Source of the DNA: Lysinibacillus cavernae | Lineage (GTDB): Bacteria; Bacillota; Bacilli; Bacillales_A; Planococcaceae | Reading direction: 5' to 3' | Assembly (NCBI RefSeq): GCF_009724685.1 | Contig: NZ_WMEF01000002.1 | Span: forward strand, 124,001-188,000 | Length of the DNA: 64,000 bases | Shown: positions 7,861 through 15,293 of the stretch, in pieces | How positions within the stretch are numbered: the stretch's first letter is position 1 | Layout of the letters: each line of letters opens with the position of its first letter | Made by a program: the position numbers and the translations under genes | Notes under the pieces: model-generated | Told to the model about the DNA's origin: nothing | The model's input: only the letters and a program-made list of their open reading frames with translations | Databases searched by the model: none

Positions 7861-8265
7861 ATGGAAACAAATCTAATCTTGAAACCCGAAATTCAGTTTT
7901 TTAACAAGGGAACGCTTACAGGTAAACGTAGTAAAGAAAAGAATATTACTTTGCAAAATCTTTATAATATGGTTAAGTTTTTGACAAAAAAATCTGTACT
8001 TGAAAAACTTTCGAAAGAGAAGAAGCTTAAATTATGTTTATTTTATTTCAATACAATCAAGGAATTGTTCCCTGATGAATGGGATGATAATAAGCTTTAT
8101 CGAATGACACATTTTACATGTTTAAATGCATTAGCGATAGTTGGTAATAAAGTGATAAATGAAAATTACTTAGTTAAATCACAGCAGCCAGATTCCGTCA
8201 AAATTGCACAGATTTTAATGAAGTTAGACGAAATCGATTGGATTGCGACTGGAGATTTAAAATAG
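7861..8265 (+). CDS. Hypothetical protein, possibly a DGQHR-domain C-terminal fragment
   Basis: The 134-residue frame has no ribosome site before ATG 7861 and stays open upstream to about 7792. The middle (CLFYFNTIKELFPDEWDDNK) and the end (VKIAQILMKLDEIDWIATGD) recall the C-terminal part of DGQHR-domain proteins, a group that includes DNA phosphorothioation regulators of DndB type. The N-terminal DGQHR motif itself is absent, so I suspect a truncated gene. The match is from memory and weak. Confidence 0.3.
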   Translation: METNLILKPEIQFFNKGTLTGKRSKEKNITLQNLYNMVKFLTKKSVLEKLSKEKKLKLCLFYFNTIKELFPDEWDDNKLYRMTHFTCLNALAIVGNKVINENYLVKSQQPDSVKIAQILMKLDEIDWIATGDLK

Positions 8266-8349
8266 TTGAAGGTTGCCCCTGGTACAAAGATTTTAGGAAG
8301 TGATATTTTTAATTGTTTAAAGTAAAATAGTAGTAAGGTATTTCACCAT

Positions 8350-8386
8350 AAACTCAACTAATCTGATTAGTTGGGTTTTATGTTTT
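8350..8386 (+). terminator. Hairpin terminator upstream of topB
   Basis: AAACTCAACTAAT pairs with ATTAGTTGGGTTT (one wobble) across a three-base loop, followed by a T-rich tract. Confidence 0.65.
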
Positions 8387-8431
8387 TATAGAAAAAGCTA
8401 CTAAACTATTTTAAAGAAGATGTGATGATCA

Positions 8432-10561
8432 ATGGGAAAAATCGCAATTTTAGCAGAGAAGCCATCTCAAGCAAGGGCTTATGCAGACGCATTTAAAATA
8501 AAACAAAAAGAAAAAACATTTATTGAACTGGAACCTTGTTCAACTTTTCCTAATGGTGCAGTAATTACATGGGCAGTTGGTCATCTTGTTGAATTAAAGG
8601 AACCAAAAGAATATCAAAAGGAATGGGAGAAATGGTCGCTTGGATCATTACCAATCATTCCACAAAAATTTGAAGATAAAGTTGTCTCTAAAATGTATAC
8701 ACAATTTAATGCAGTCAAAAAAATCTTTGGTGCTCCGCAAGTAACTGAGATTTATAACTGCTGCGATAGTGAACGTGAGGGTTCAAATATCTTCTACTCA
8801 CTTTTAAAAATGACTAAAGTCAATAAGCCTGTTAAACGATTATGGATCAATTCATTAGAGGTTGAGGAAATTCGAAAAGGGTTTAATAATATGCAAAGTA
8901 ATGAGCGTGATTTGCTCATGTACCAAGAAGCAAAAACACGTCAAGTTAGCGATTGGTTAGTAGGGATGAATTGTAGTCGACTATATACGCTACTTTTACA
9001 AAAAAAAGGCTTTAAAGGTAGTATCTCTATCGGGCGTGTGCAATCGCCAACCGTTTATTTAATTTATAAAAGACAACAGGAAATCAAACATTTCAAGCCT
9101 GAAAAATTTTATGAAATTGAAGGGGTTTTTAAAGCACAAAATGGTGTATATAAAGGGAAGGCAAATTTAAAAACAAAAGAGCGTGCAGAGGCTGTGCAAT
9201 TATTGCAGCAGCATGGGATTGAACCAATGGATACAGGTTTAATTTCGAGTATAACGAACAAAACGAAGCGTATTGCACCACCCAAACTACATGCGTTATC
9301 AACATTACAAGCCGCCGCCAATAGACGTTGGAAATACAGTCCGTCGCATGTGTTGAAACTTACACAATCACTATATGAAAAAAAGCTCGTTTCTTACCCA
9401 AGGACTGATTCACAACTCATTACACATAATGAGTTTGCCTATTTAAATGAAACATTGGCAAACTATCAGCAGCTCGTGGGACAAACATTCCATGCGGTCA
9501 ATCGAGGGCATAACAAACGCTACGTCGACAGTGCCAACGTTGGAGAGCACTATGCTATTATTCCAACGAAAAAAATACCGACAGTAAAAGCATTACAATC
9601 AATGAATGCTGATGAACGAAATATTTATTTCGAAATCGTCAATACGACACTCGCCATGTTTCATCAAGATTATGAATACGATGAAAAAACGATTATAACG
9701 AATGTTAAAAACGTAGCGTTTAAAACGGTCGGGAAAACAGAACTTGTCAAAGGTTGGAAAGAATTGTTTTCAAGTGATAAAGAGTTGCAGGAGCGTGAGG
9801 AGTCGTTACCTGTCGTTTTCCAAGATGAGATGGTACAAAGTAAGATTTCTATTTTAGAAGGCACAACAACGCCTCCTAAGCCTTATACAGAAGGGCAACT
9901 CATTACGATGATGAAAACATGTGGTAAATCAGTTGAGGATGATGAAGAAATCGAGGTGCTGAAATCGATTGAAGGTATTGGTACAGAAGCAACTCGAAGT
10001 GGCATTATCGAGACCATTAAAAAGCATGGTTTTATTGAAGTACGAAAAAACATAGTGAGCATAATGCCTAAAGGGGAGCTTTTATGTCAGGCAATTGAAG
10101 GGACATTACTTTCAAGTCCATCTATGACGGCCAAATGGGAAATTTACTTAAATAAAATTGGTCGTGGAGAAGGCTCTGCAAAACATTTTATTGAAAACAT
10201 AGGCAAGTTTATTAATCAATTAATAGTCGAGGTACCTAAACAGTTAGAGTCACTCACAATTGAGGCTGAGCAGTTTAAACCAGCTGGTGTGAAAGATATT
10301 GAGATGTGTCCGACATGTAAAGTAGGTAAAATCGGTCTACGTAAAAGTTTTTACGGCTGTTCGAACTATAAAAATGGTTGTAAACAAACGTTCCCAGGAA
10401 GGCTATTAGGAAAAAAACTAACGGAAAAGAACATTCATGATTTATGTAAGATTGGTAAAACAGCTGTGGTTAAAGGGTTTAAATCAAAGAATGGTAAACA
10501 ATTTAACGCGTCACTCCGTTTGGTAGAAGGAAAAATAGAATTTGAGTTTAATGAAAAATAA
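8432..10561 (+). CDS. topB: DNA topoisomerase III (type IA), divergent
   Basis: The 709-residue product is a type IA topoisomerase that passes single strands during decatenation. Visible features in order: the Toprim domain with AEKPSQ (E9) and CDSEREG (D112, E114, E116), a GRVQSPTV motif near 201, the active-site tyrosine Y322 in SYPRTDSQ, and a C-terminal four-cysteine zinc finger (CPTC...GC near 630-650) followed by a basic tail. The usual DxD of the Toprim metal site is D-S-E here, with Asp replaced by Glu at 114. Length is close to Bacillus TopB. The ribosome site is weak (GATGTGATGATC). It has its own flanking terminators. Confidence 0.9.
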   Translation: MGKIAILAEKPSQARAYADAFKIKQKEKTFIELEPCSTFPNGAVITWAVGHLVELKEPKEYQKEWEKWSLGSLPIIPQKFEDKVVSKMYTQFNAVKKIFGAPQVTEIYNCCDSEREGSNIFYSLLKMTKVNKPVKRLWINSLEVEEIRKGFNNMQSNERDLLMYQEAKTRQVSDWLVGMNCSRLYTLLLQKKGFKGSISIGRVQSPTVYLIYKRQQEIKHFKPEKFYEIEGVFKAQNGVYKGKANLKTKERAEAVQLLQQHGIEPMDTGLISSITNKTKRIAPPKLHALSTLQAAANRRWKYSPSHVLKLTQSLYEKKLVSYPRTDSQLITHNEFAYLNETLANYQQLVGQTFHAVNRGHNKRYVDSANVGEHYAIIPTKKIPTVKALQSMNADERNIYFEIVNTTLAMFHQDYEYDEKTIITNVKNVAFKTVGKTELVKGWKELFSSDKELQEREESLPVVFQDEMVQSKISILEGTTTPPKPYTEGQLITMMKTCGKSVEDDEEIEVLKSIEGIGTEATRSGIIETIKKHGFIEVRKNIVSIMPKGELLCQAIEGTLLSSPSMTAKWEIYLNKIGRGEGSAKHFIENIGKFINQLIVEVPKQLESLTIEAEQFKPAGVKDIEMCPTCKVGKIGLRKSFYGCSNYKNGCKQTFPGRLLGKKLTEKNIHDLCKIGKTAVVKGFKSKNGKQFNASLRLVEGKIEFEFNEK

Positions 10562-10640
10562 AAGCGGAAAAGATTGAAAAATTATAGATAATGACTATTT
10601 TAACTGGAAGATGGACTGCCCACTAAGGGTCAAACATAAT

Positions 10641-10672
10641 AAGCTGGCATATACAAAAGTGCCAGCTTTTAT
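10641..10672. terminator. Bidirectional terminator between topB and the TetR gene
   Basis: AAGCTGGCA pairs with TGCCAGCTT across a loop, with T or A runs on both sides. It serves topB on the plus strand and the TetR gene on the minus strand. Confidence 0.8.
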
Positions 10673-11280
10673 TGTTGGAAGGGGTTGTCAATATAGGGTC
10701 CTTTAATGGTAATACGCATTAACTGGGTTGCCATAAATTTTGGTGTATAGGGCATATCATTTTCTAACCACCAGACAATCACTTCAAGGAAGGCTGCAGC
10801 ATAAAAACGGACGGCCATCTCTCGTGGCACTGTCAGCTTTTGATCGTTAGGCTCCATAAATTGTATGCCGCTTGAGACAAAATCAATAATGATGTCTTTC
10901 AACCCACCAGAAAAGTAAGGGATGTTTTTTTCCGTGAGATACACCTTGTATAGCTTACTATTCAGTCCTATTTGTTCAAATAAATGCATAAATGTTTCGT
11001 GTGGCTGTTCATAATTGGGTAATAAATCAAAATCCTTCTTCTCTTCAAACGTTGGATGGATACTATTGACAAGCTCATGCAAAGTCTCCTCTGAGCTTTG
11101 ATAGAGTAGGTCCAGCTTATCACGGTAATGTAAATAAAAAGTGGCACGATTTAACGTTGCTCGTTGTGTAATATCTTGAACTGTAATCTTCTCATAACCT
11201 TGTTCATCAATTAATTCCACCAATGCATCTCTTAATAATTGGCGCGTTCTGATCACGCGAGGGTCCATTTTTTTCGACAT
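10669..11280 (-). CDS. TetR/AcrR-family transcriptional repressor
   Basis: The 203-residue product has a TetR helix-turn-helix near the N terminus (ITVQDITQRATLNRATFYLHY) and a C-terminal helical domain of the TetR_C_8 type (VWWLENDMPYTPKFMATQLM). The frame is open to 11349, but AAGGAG seven bases upstream makes ATG 11280 (MSKKMDP) the best start. It is divergent from the short-chain dehydrogenase gene, and four inverted repeats lie between them, so it very likely controls that gene and itself. Its inducer is unknown. Confidence 0.85.
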   Translation of the reverse strand: MSKKMDPRVIRTRQLLRDALVELIDEQGYEKITVQDITQRATLNRATFYLHYRDKLDLLYQSSEETLHELVNSIHPTFEEKKDFDLLPNYEQPHETFMHLFEQIGLNSKLYKVYLTEKNIPYFSGGLKDIIIDFVSSGIQFMEPNDQKLTVPREMAVRFYAAAFLEVIVWWLENDMPYTPKFMATQLMRITIKGPYIDNPFQQ

Positions 11281-11312
11281 TTTCATGCTCCTTGTATTAA
11301 ATTTTCTATTTA

Positions 11313-11433
11313 AACAACATATTTGTTGTGAGTGTTGTGTAAGCATCACAACAGGTTTTTGTGTTGTTTGCCCTTTTCAAATAGCGAGTTATAATTATAT
11401 TAACGACACGGTGTCGATAATACAACTAGTTGT
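11313..11433. promoter_or_regulatory. Divergent operator region with four inverted repeats
   Basis: I see ACAAC-ATATTT-GTTGT (about 11314-11329), TGTTGTG-N7-CACAACA (11333-11353), the perfect palindrome CGACACGGTGTCG (11404-11416) and ACAACTAGTTGT (11422-11433). Three share the GTTGT/ACAAC half-site. They lie between the divergent TetR and dehydrogenase genes and are the likely TetR operators. Confidence 0.6.
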
Positions 11434-11483
11434 TAACGTGTTCACGAATTGTTCATTTATATAGAGAGAAAGGAAGTTTTAAT

Positions 11484-12236
11484 ATGAATCGTTTAAATGG
11501 GAAAGTAGCAATTATTACTGGAGCAGCAATGGGGATGGGTGCTTCTGAAGCAAAGCTATTTGCACAAGAAGGAGCAAAGGTTATTGCGACAGACGTGCAA
11601 TTGGAGCCATTGAATAACTTAGTCAAAGAAATTAAAGAAAATGGCGGAGATATCATTGGTATTCAGCATAATGTAACATCTGAAGACGAGTGGAAAGCAG
11701 TCATCGCAGAAGCTGTAAAAGCTTATGGCAAAGTGGATATTTTGGTCAACAATGCAGGTGTTTCATCACCAAAAACGATTGCCAACATGGAAATGGATGA
11801 ATGGAATAAAGTCATGGACATTAACCTAAATGGCTGTATTATTGGCATGAAATATGTAATTCCTGAAATGCAAAAAGCTGGTGGCGGTTCAATCATCAAT
11901 ATTTCTTCTATTGGTGGAATCGTTGGGATGGCTGGCACAAGCCCCTATACAGCAGCAAAGGGCGCGCTTCGAGTTCTTTCTAAATCGGCTGCAATCGAAT
12001 ATGGTAAAGATAAAATTCGCGTGAATTCAGTTCACCCAGGCATTATCGTCACACCAATGACAGCACCTACAATGGAAGCTGGTGGTGCACTGCCATACTA
12101 TCAAACTTACACACAACTACCATACTTTGGTGAACCTGAAGATGTAGCTTACGGCGTAGTCTTCCTAGCATCTGACGAATCACGCTTCATGACAGGGGCA
12201 GAACTAGTCATCGACGGCGGCTGGACAGCAATCTAA
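11484..12236 (+). CDS. Short-chain dehydrogenase/reductase (SDR)
   Basis: The 250-residue product is a classical SDR: the NAD(P)-binding motif TGAAMGMG near residues 12-19, NNAG near 88-91, catalytic Ser near 142 (ISSIGG) and YTAAK (Tyr155, Lys159), and a C-terminal DGGWTAI ending. It reduces or oxidises a carbonyl/hydroxyl group; the substrate cannot be told. Closest style is the 3-alpha-hydroxysteroid or cyclopentanol dehydrogenase group. The frame is open from 11430, but AAAGGAAG supports ATG 11484. It is divergent from its probable TetR repressor and ends at a strong terminator. Confidence 0.85.
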   Translation: MNRLNGKVAIITGAAMGMGASEAKLFAQEGAKVIATDVQLEPLNNLVKEIKENGGDIIGIQHNVTSEDEWKAVIAEAVKAYGKVDILVNNAGVSSPKTIANMEMDEWNKVMDINLNGCIIGMKYVIPEMQKAGGGSIINISSIGGIVGMAGTSPYTAAKGALRVLSKSAAIEYGKDKIRVNSVHPGIIVTPMTAPTMEAGGALPYYQTYTQLPYFGEPEDVAYGVVFLASDESRFMTGAELVIDGGWTAI

Positions 12237-12252
12237 TAAAATAGCAAAAAGT

Positions 12253-12287
12253 AAACTAGGCCCACTAAGCGTGAGCCTAGTTTTTTT
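12253..12287 (+). terminator. Terminator after the SDR gene
   Basis: AAACTAGGC and CAC pair with GTG and GCCTAGTTT, followed by a T7 run. Confidence 0.85.
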
Positions 12288-12303
12288 ATGTGTAAGAGGT
12301 GGG

Positions 12304-12366
12304 ATACCCGCGGAAAGCACAGGAATACCCGCGAAAGGTAGAGAAATACCCGCGAAAGGTCGATGA
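12304..12366. repeat. Three-unit 21-bp tandem array (ATACCCGCGAAAGGT)
   Basis: ATACCCGCG recurs at 12304, 12325 and 12346, exactly 21 bases apart, with AAAGGT or a variant after it. It lies in the gap between the SDR terminator and the aspartokinase promoter. The unit is GC-rich compared with the surroundings. The array at 63746-64000 has the same 21-bp period but a different sequence. Confidence 0.75.
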
Positions 12367-12667
12367 ATCAAAGCCAATGAGAGCGATGACACCCCTGATA
12401 TCGAGCAGCTATACCTTCGCTCAAGTAACCCTCTTTACATAGAAAATAGCACAAACATAGTGGATATTTGTGCATATCATATGGGGAGTAAGCGTTTTCT
12501 TCATTATATAGAAGAAAGTCAAAACAGAAAATTTCACGAATATGTGAACGTCACGAAAAAAAATTCACAAAAACCTTAACTATTTCATGCGAAATCCGTA
12601 TAATAAATCAAACAGTACGAAAATTGTCCATATTTCTTGATAAATTGCGTGAATTTTTTAAATTGTA

Positions 12668-12703
12668 TTGACGTAGGAAACGATAATTTGTACACTGTGT
12701 ACA
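12668..12703 (+). promoter_or_regulatory. Promoter of the aspartokinase gene with overlapping palindrome
   Basis: TTGACG at 12668-12673 and TACACT at 12691-12696 are 17 bases apart, a good sigma-A promoter. The perfect 15-base palindrome TGTACACTGTGTACA (12689-12703) covers the -10 box and probable start point, so a repressor bound there would block transcription. The rest of 12288-12667 holds only the 21-bp array and AT-rich sequence. Confidence 0.7.
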
Positions 12704-12759
12704 TTCAATTGTTTTTTGGAGGAATACAATTAATTTGAAAAAGTTAGGATTTGATAGAT

Positions 12760-14118
12760 ATGATCGTGTGTAAATTTGGTGGAACATCTGTAGCAAATGC
12801 AGAACAAATTCAAAAAGTGGCAAACATTGTGAAATCTAATCCGGCACGAAAAATTGTTGCCGTTTCAGCACCAGGGAAACGTTCTGGTGACGATATAAAA
12901 GTAACCGATCTATTAATACAATTAGCAAATGCAGCGTTACAACATGAAAATACAGAGGAAAAATTGCAGACTGTTGTGGATCGTTTTAGAGCGATTGCAG
13001 ATGGTTTGGGATTAGATTATGCGATTTGTGACGTTATTGCAGATGATTTAAGTGAACGTGTACAAGGTGACAAAACGAACGTGGAATTATTCATCGATAG
13101 TATTAAAGCGGCAGGTGAAGATAATAACGCCAAGCTCATTGCAGCTTATTTTAATGCCATTGGTATGCCTGCACGTTATGTAAGCCCAAAAGAAGGTTTA
13201 GTGGTCAATGATTTACCAGAAAGAACATTTGCTTTACCTGAAGCGTATGCTAATTTAGCCCCTTTAAAGGATACAAAAGAAATTATTGTGTTCCCAGGGT
13301 TCTTCGGTTACACTAAAGCGGGCGTATTGCGAACATTTGACCGCGGTGGCTCTGATATTACAGGTTCCATTTTAGCAGCAGCCGTTGAAGCGGAGCTGTA
13401 TGAAAACTTTACGGATGTGGATTGTGTGTTCTCTGCGAATCCGAAAGTTGTGAATGATCCAGTGGAAATTAAAGAAATTACGTATCGCGAAATGCGCGAA
13501 TTATCATATGCAGGCTTTTCAGTGTTCCATGATGAAGCGTTAATGCCTGTCTACAAGATTGGGGTGCCCGTTAACATAAAAAATACAAATAATCCATCAG
13601 CCCCAGGTACTCGTATTGTACCAAGCCGTCCTGCAACAGGTCGTCCGGTTACAGGTATCTCGGCAGACAGTGGCTTTTCAACTTTATATGTCTCTAAATA
13701 TTTGATGAATCGTGAAGTTGGCTTTGGACGAAAGCTACTACAAATTTTAGAAGATGAAAATATTTCTTATGAACACACACCATCTGGTTTAGACGATATT
13801 TCAGTCATCATGCGTTCGAATCAACTAACACCAGACAACGAAGCACGTATTATCAGTCGTGTGAAAGAAGAACTACATGCAGAGTATGTAGAAATGCGTC
13901 ATGGTTTTTCAATGATCGTGATTGTTGGCGAAGGTATGCGTCATAACACAGGGTTAGCTGCCCGTGCTGCAACAGCGATTTCAAAAACTGGCGCAAATAT
14001 TGAAATGATCAATCAAGGTTCGTCTGAAGTGAGCCTCGTGTTTGGTGTACTTCAGGAATATGAGAACCGCATTTTACAAGCATTATATGAAGAGTTTTTT
14101 GCCCATGCGAGAGCTTAA
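12760..14118 (+). CDS. yclM: Aspartate kinase, YclM/ThrD type
   Basis: The 452-residue enzyme phosphorylates aspartate, the first step to lysine, threonine, methionine and diaminopimelate. It begins with the diagnostic KFGGTSVA, has FDRGGSDITGS for substrate binding near 190-200, and ends in two ACT domains. Its length and the YSPKEGL/DRGGSD context fit Bacillus aspartokinase III (YclM) rather than LysC or DapG. The frame opens at TTG 12751, but ATG 12760 gives the standard start. A strong site at 12715-12724 (TTTTGGAGGA) instead precedes a TTG-initiated 12-codon frame (12735-12773) that overlaps the start. No lysine riboswitch or T-box is visible. Confidence 0.9.
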   Translation: MIVCKFGGTSVANAEQIQKVANIVKSNPARKIVAVSAPGKRSGDDIKVTDLLIQLANAALQHENTEEKLQTVVDRFRAIADGLGLDYAICDVIADDLSERVQGDKTNVELFIDSIKAAGEDNNAKLIAAYFNAIGMPARYVSPKEGLVVNDLPERTFALPEAYANLAPLKDTKEIIVFPGFFGYTKAGVLRTFDRGGSDITGSILAAAVEAELYENFTDVDCVFSANPKVVNDPVEIKEITYREMRELSYAGFSVFHDEALMPVYKIGVPVNIKNTNNPSAPGTRIVPSRPATGRPVTGISADSGFSTLYVSKYLMNREVGFGRKLLQILEDENISYEHTPSGLDDISVIMRSNQLTPDNEARIISRVKEELHAEYVEMRHGFSMIVIVGEGMRHNTGLAARAATAISKTGANIEMINQGSSEVSLVFGVLQEYENRILQALYEEFFAHARA

Positions 14119-14130
14119 TGACACAATTAT

Positions 14131-14175
14131 CACTAATCCAAGTGTTCTTTGCTTGGATTAGTGTTTTCTTTTTGC
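14131..14175 (+). terminator. Terminator after aspartokinase
   Basis: CACTAATCCAAG pairs perfectly with CTTGGATTAGTG across a nine-base loop and is followed by TTTTCTTTTT. Confidence 0.9.
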
Positions 14176-14222
14176 TTAGAATACGGTAAAATCGAGGGCG
14201 TACATAGTTGGGAGGGTTTTTC

Positions 14223-14408
14223 GTGAAGAATTTAACAATTGGTATGCTTTTTTCAGTCATTGGGATACTTTTTGTCTGTTTAACGATTATGGATATTCTA
14301 CCATCGTCGACAAAAACAATGAAAATTGTTTATATAGGCATTGGGTGGGTCTTTATCATTGTTGGCTCTGTTATCCGCTTTAAGAATCTCAAACAAAAGC
14401 AACAATAA
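14223..14408 (+). CDS. Small two-helix membrane protein
   Basis: The 61-residue product has two membrane helices (about residues 4-22 and 34-52) and a basic tail. GTG 14223 is favoured over TTG 14208 because TTGGGAGGG lies just before it. The layout is like the 57-residue protein at 57438-57611 (helix, short polar loop, helix, basic end), so the two may be distant paralogues. No function is known. Confidence 0.6.
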   Translation: MKNLTIGMLFSVIGILFVCLTIMDILPSSTKTMKIVYIGIGWVFIIVGSVIRFKNLKQKQQ

Positions 14409-14424
14409 CGCTTCGAAAATGGAA

Positions 14425-14573
14425 TTGTGACAATAGGCAAACTTATGATACAATTTCAAAGAAAATAAATAATTTGAGTATTATGAAGTTATTCTGTACA
14501 AGCGTTCAGAAGGTTCAAATTTTAATAAAGAATCGACAGTACAAATTCTTCTTTGTAAGAATTTGTTTTTTTA
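14425..14573 (+). promoter_or_regulatory. Promoter and leader terminator (attenuator) of the corrinoid salvage operon
   Basis: TTGTGA (14425-14430) and TACAAT (14449-14454), 18 bases apart, form a likely promoter. About 80 bases downstream, ACAAATTCTT pairs with AAGAATTTGT (14541-14566) before a T7 run: a complete intrinsic terminator ahead of the first gene. A terminator in the leader suggests attenuation. I do not see the conserved B12 box or the ~200-base layout of a cobalamin riboswitch. Alternatively it ends a short RNA. Confidence 0.6.
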
Positions 14574-14609
14574 TGTTTTGTTACACACCTATCAAGAGGA
14601 GGCGATTGA

Positions 14610-15293
14610 ATGCCTATACTTACTAAGGATCACATTAAAATCTTCGACCATTATGTTGCACTTCAAACAGCTTCATCGATGAAGGTCGTTTCCTCTGCTA
14701 TGCATAATCCAGGATTTGGGTATTATACACATTTAATGAATCGAACGGTACCCATCACCTACGATGAACGACAACCACATCATGAATTACAGCAATTTTT
14801 GCACGCACAGCGCTTTCCAATCGATCATACGGTGGCGATGATGACGGCAGTTCAGGCCAAATTTGCGACTATTCGTGACTTTACATATGAGGGAATTCAT
14901 CTTGTCATTATGATCACCGCAGGACTGGGCAATGCGGTAGATATTACGCGAGCTTTTCATCGTGAGGAGCAGTACCATGCAGGCACCATTAATACATGGG
15001 TGCTCATCAACGGGAAATTATCTGATGAAGCGTTATTTCAAGCCATGATTTCGACAACGGAAGCCAAGGTTAAAGCGTTAATGGATGAAGGTATTACAGA
15101 CCCAACTACAGGCACACAAGCAACAGGTACTTCGACCGATAGCTTGCTAATTGCCTCTACAGAAGAAGGGGACTACCATCAATATGCTGGCCCCATCACG
15201 ATGCTTGGTAAGGTCATTGGCTATGGTGTCTATGAAACAATGCGTGAGGCTATCAGTAAATACAAAAAAGATAAAGAGGAGAGGGCTTTATGA
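14610..15293 (+). CDS. cbiZ: Adenosylcobinamide amidohydrolase CbiZ
   Basis: The 227-residue product matches CbiZ: the SSAMHNPGFGYYTHLMNRTV opening with conserved N, VAMMTAV, then ITAGLGNAVD and the INTWVLING and TEAK segments, ending with a TGTSTDSLLIAS block. CbiZ cleaves the amide bond of (pseudo)cobinamides to give adenosylcobyric acid, allowing remodelling of foreign corrinoids. It heads the operon behind AGAGGAGGCGA, and its stop overlaps the cbiB start by four bases. The presence of CbiZ before CbiB is the classic salvage arrangement. Confidence 0.88.
   Translation: MPILTKDHIKIFDHYVALQTASSMKVVSSAMHNPGFGYYTHLMNRTVPITYDERQPHHELQQFLHAQRFPIDHTVAMMTAVQAKFATIRDFTYEGIHLVIMITAGLGNAVDITRAFHREEQYHAGTINTWVLINGKLSDEALFQAMISTTEAKVKALMDEGITDPTTGTQATGTSTDSLLIASTEEGDYHQYAGPITMLGKVIGYGVYETMREAISKYKKDKEERAL

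Noticed and set aside
12204-12392. Minus-strand frame with a repeated FAGI(P/S) heptapeptide
   Set aside because: The peptide repeat only reflects the 21-bp DNA array, and the frame crosses the SDR 3' end and terminator.
12288-12759. Lysine riboswitch or T-box before aspartokinase
   Set aside because: The leader from the predicted promoter is only about 55 bases and has no such structure.
14409-14609. Cobalamin riboswitch before cbiZ
   Set aside because: I find no B12 box or matching multi-helix layout; only a promoter and a single terminator hairpin are visible.
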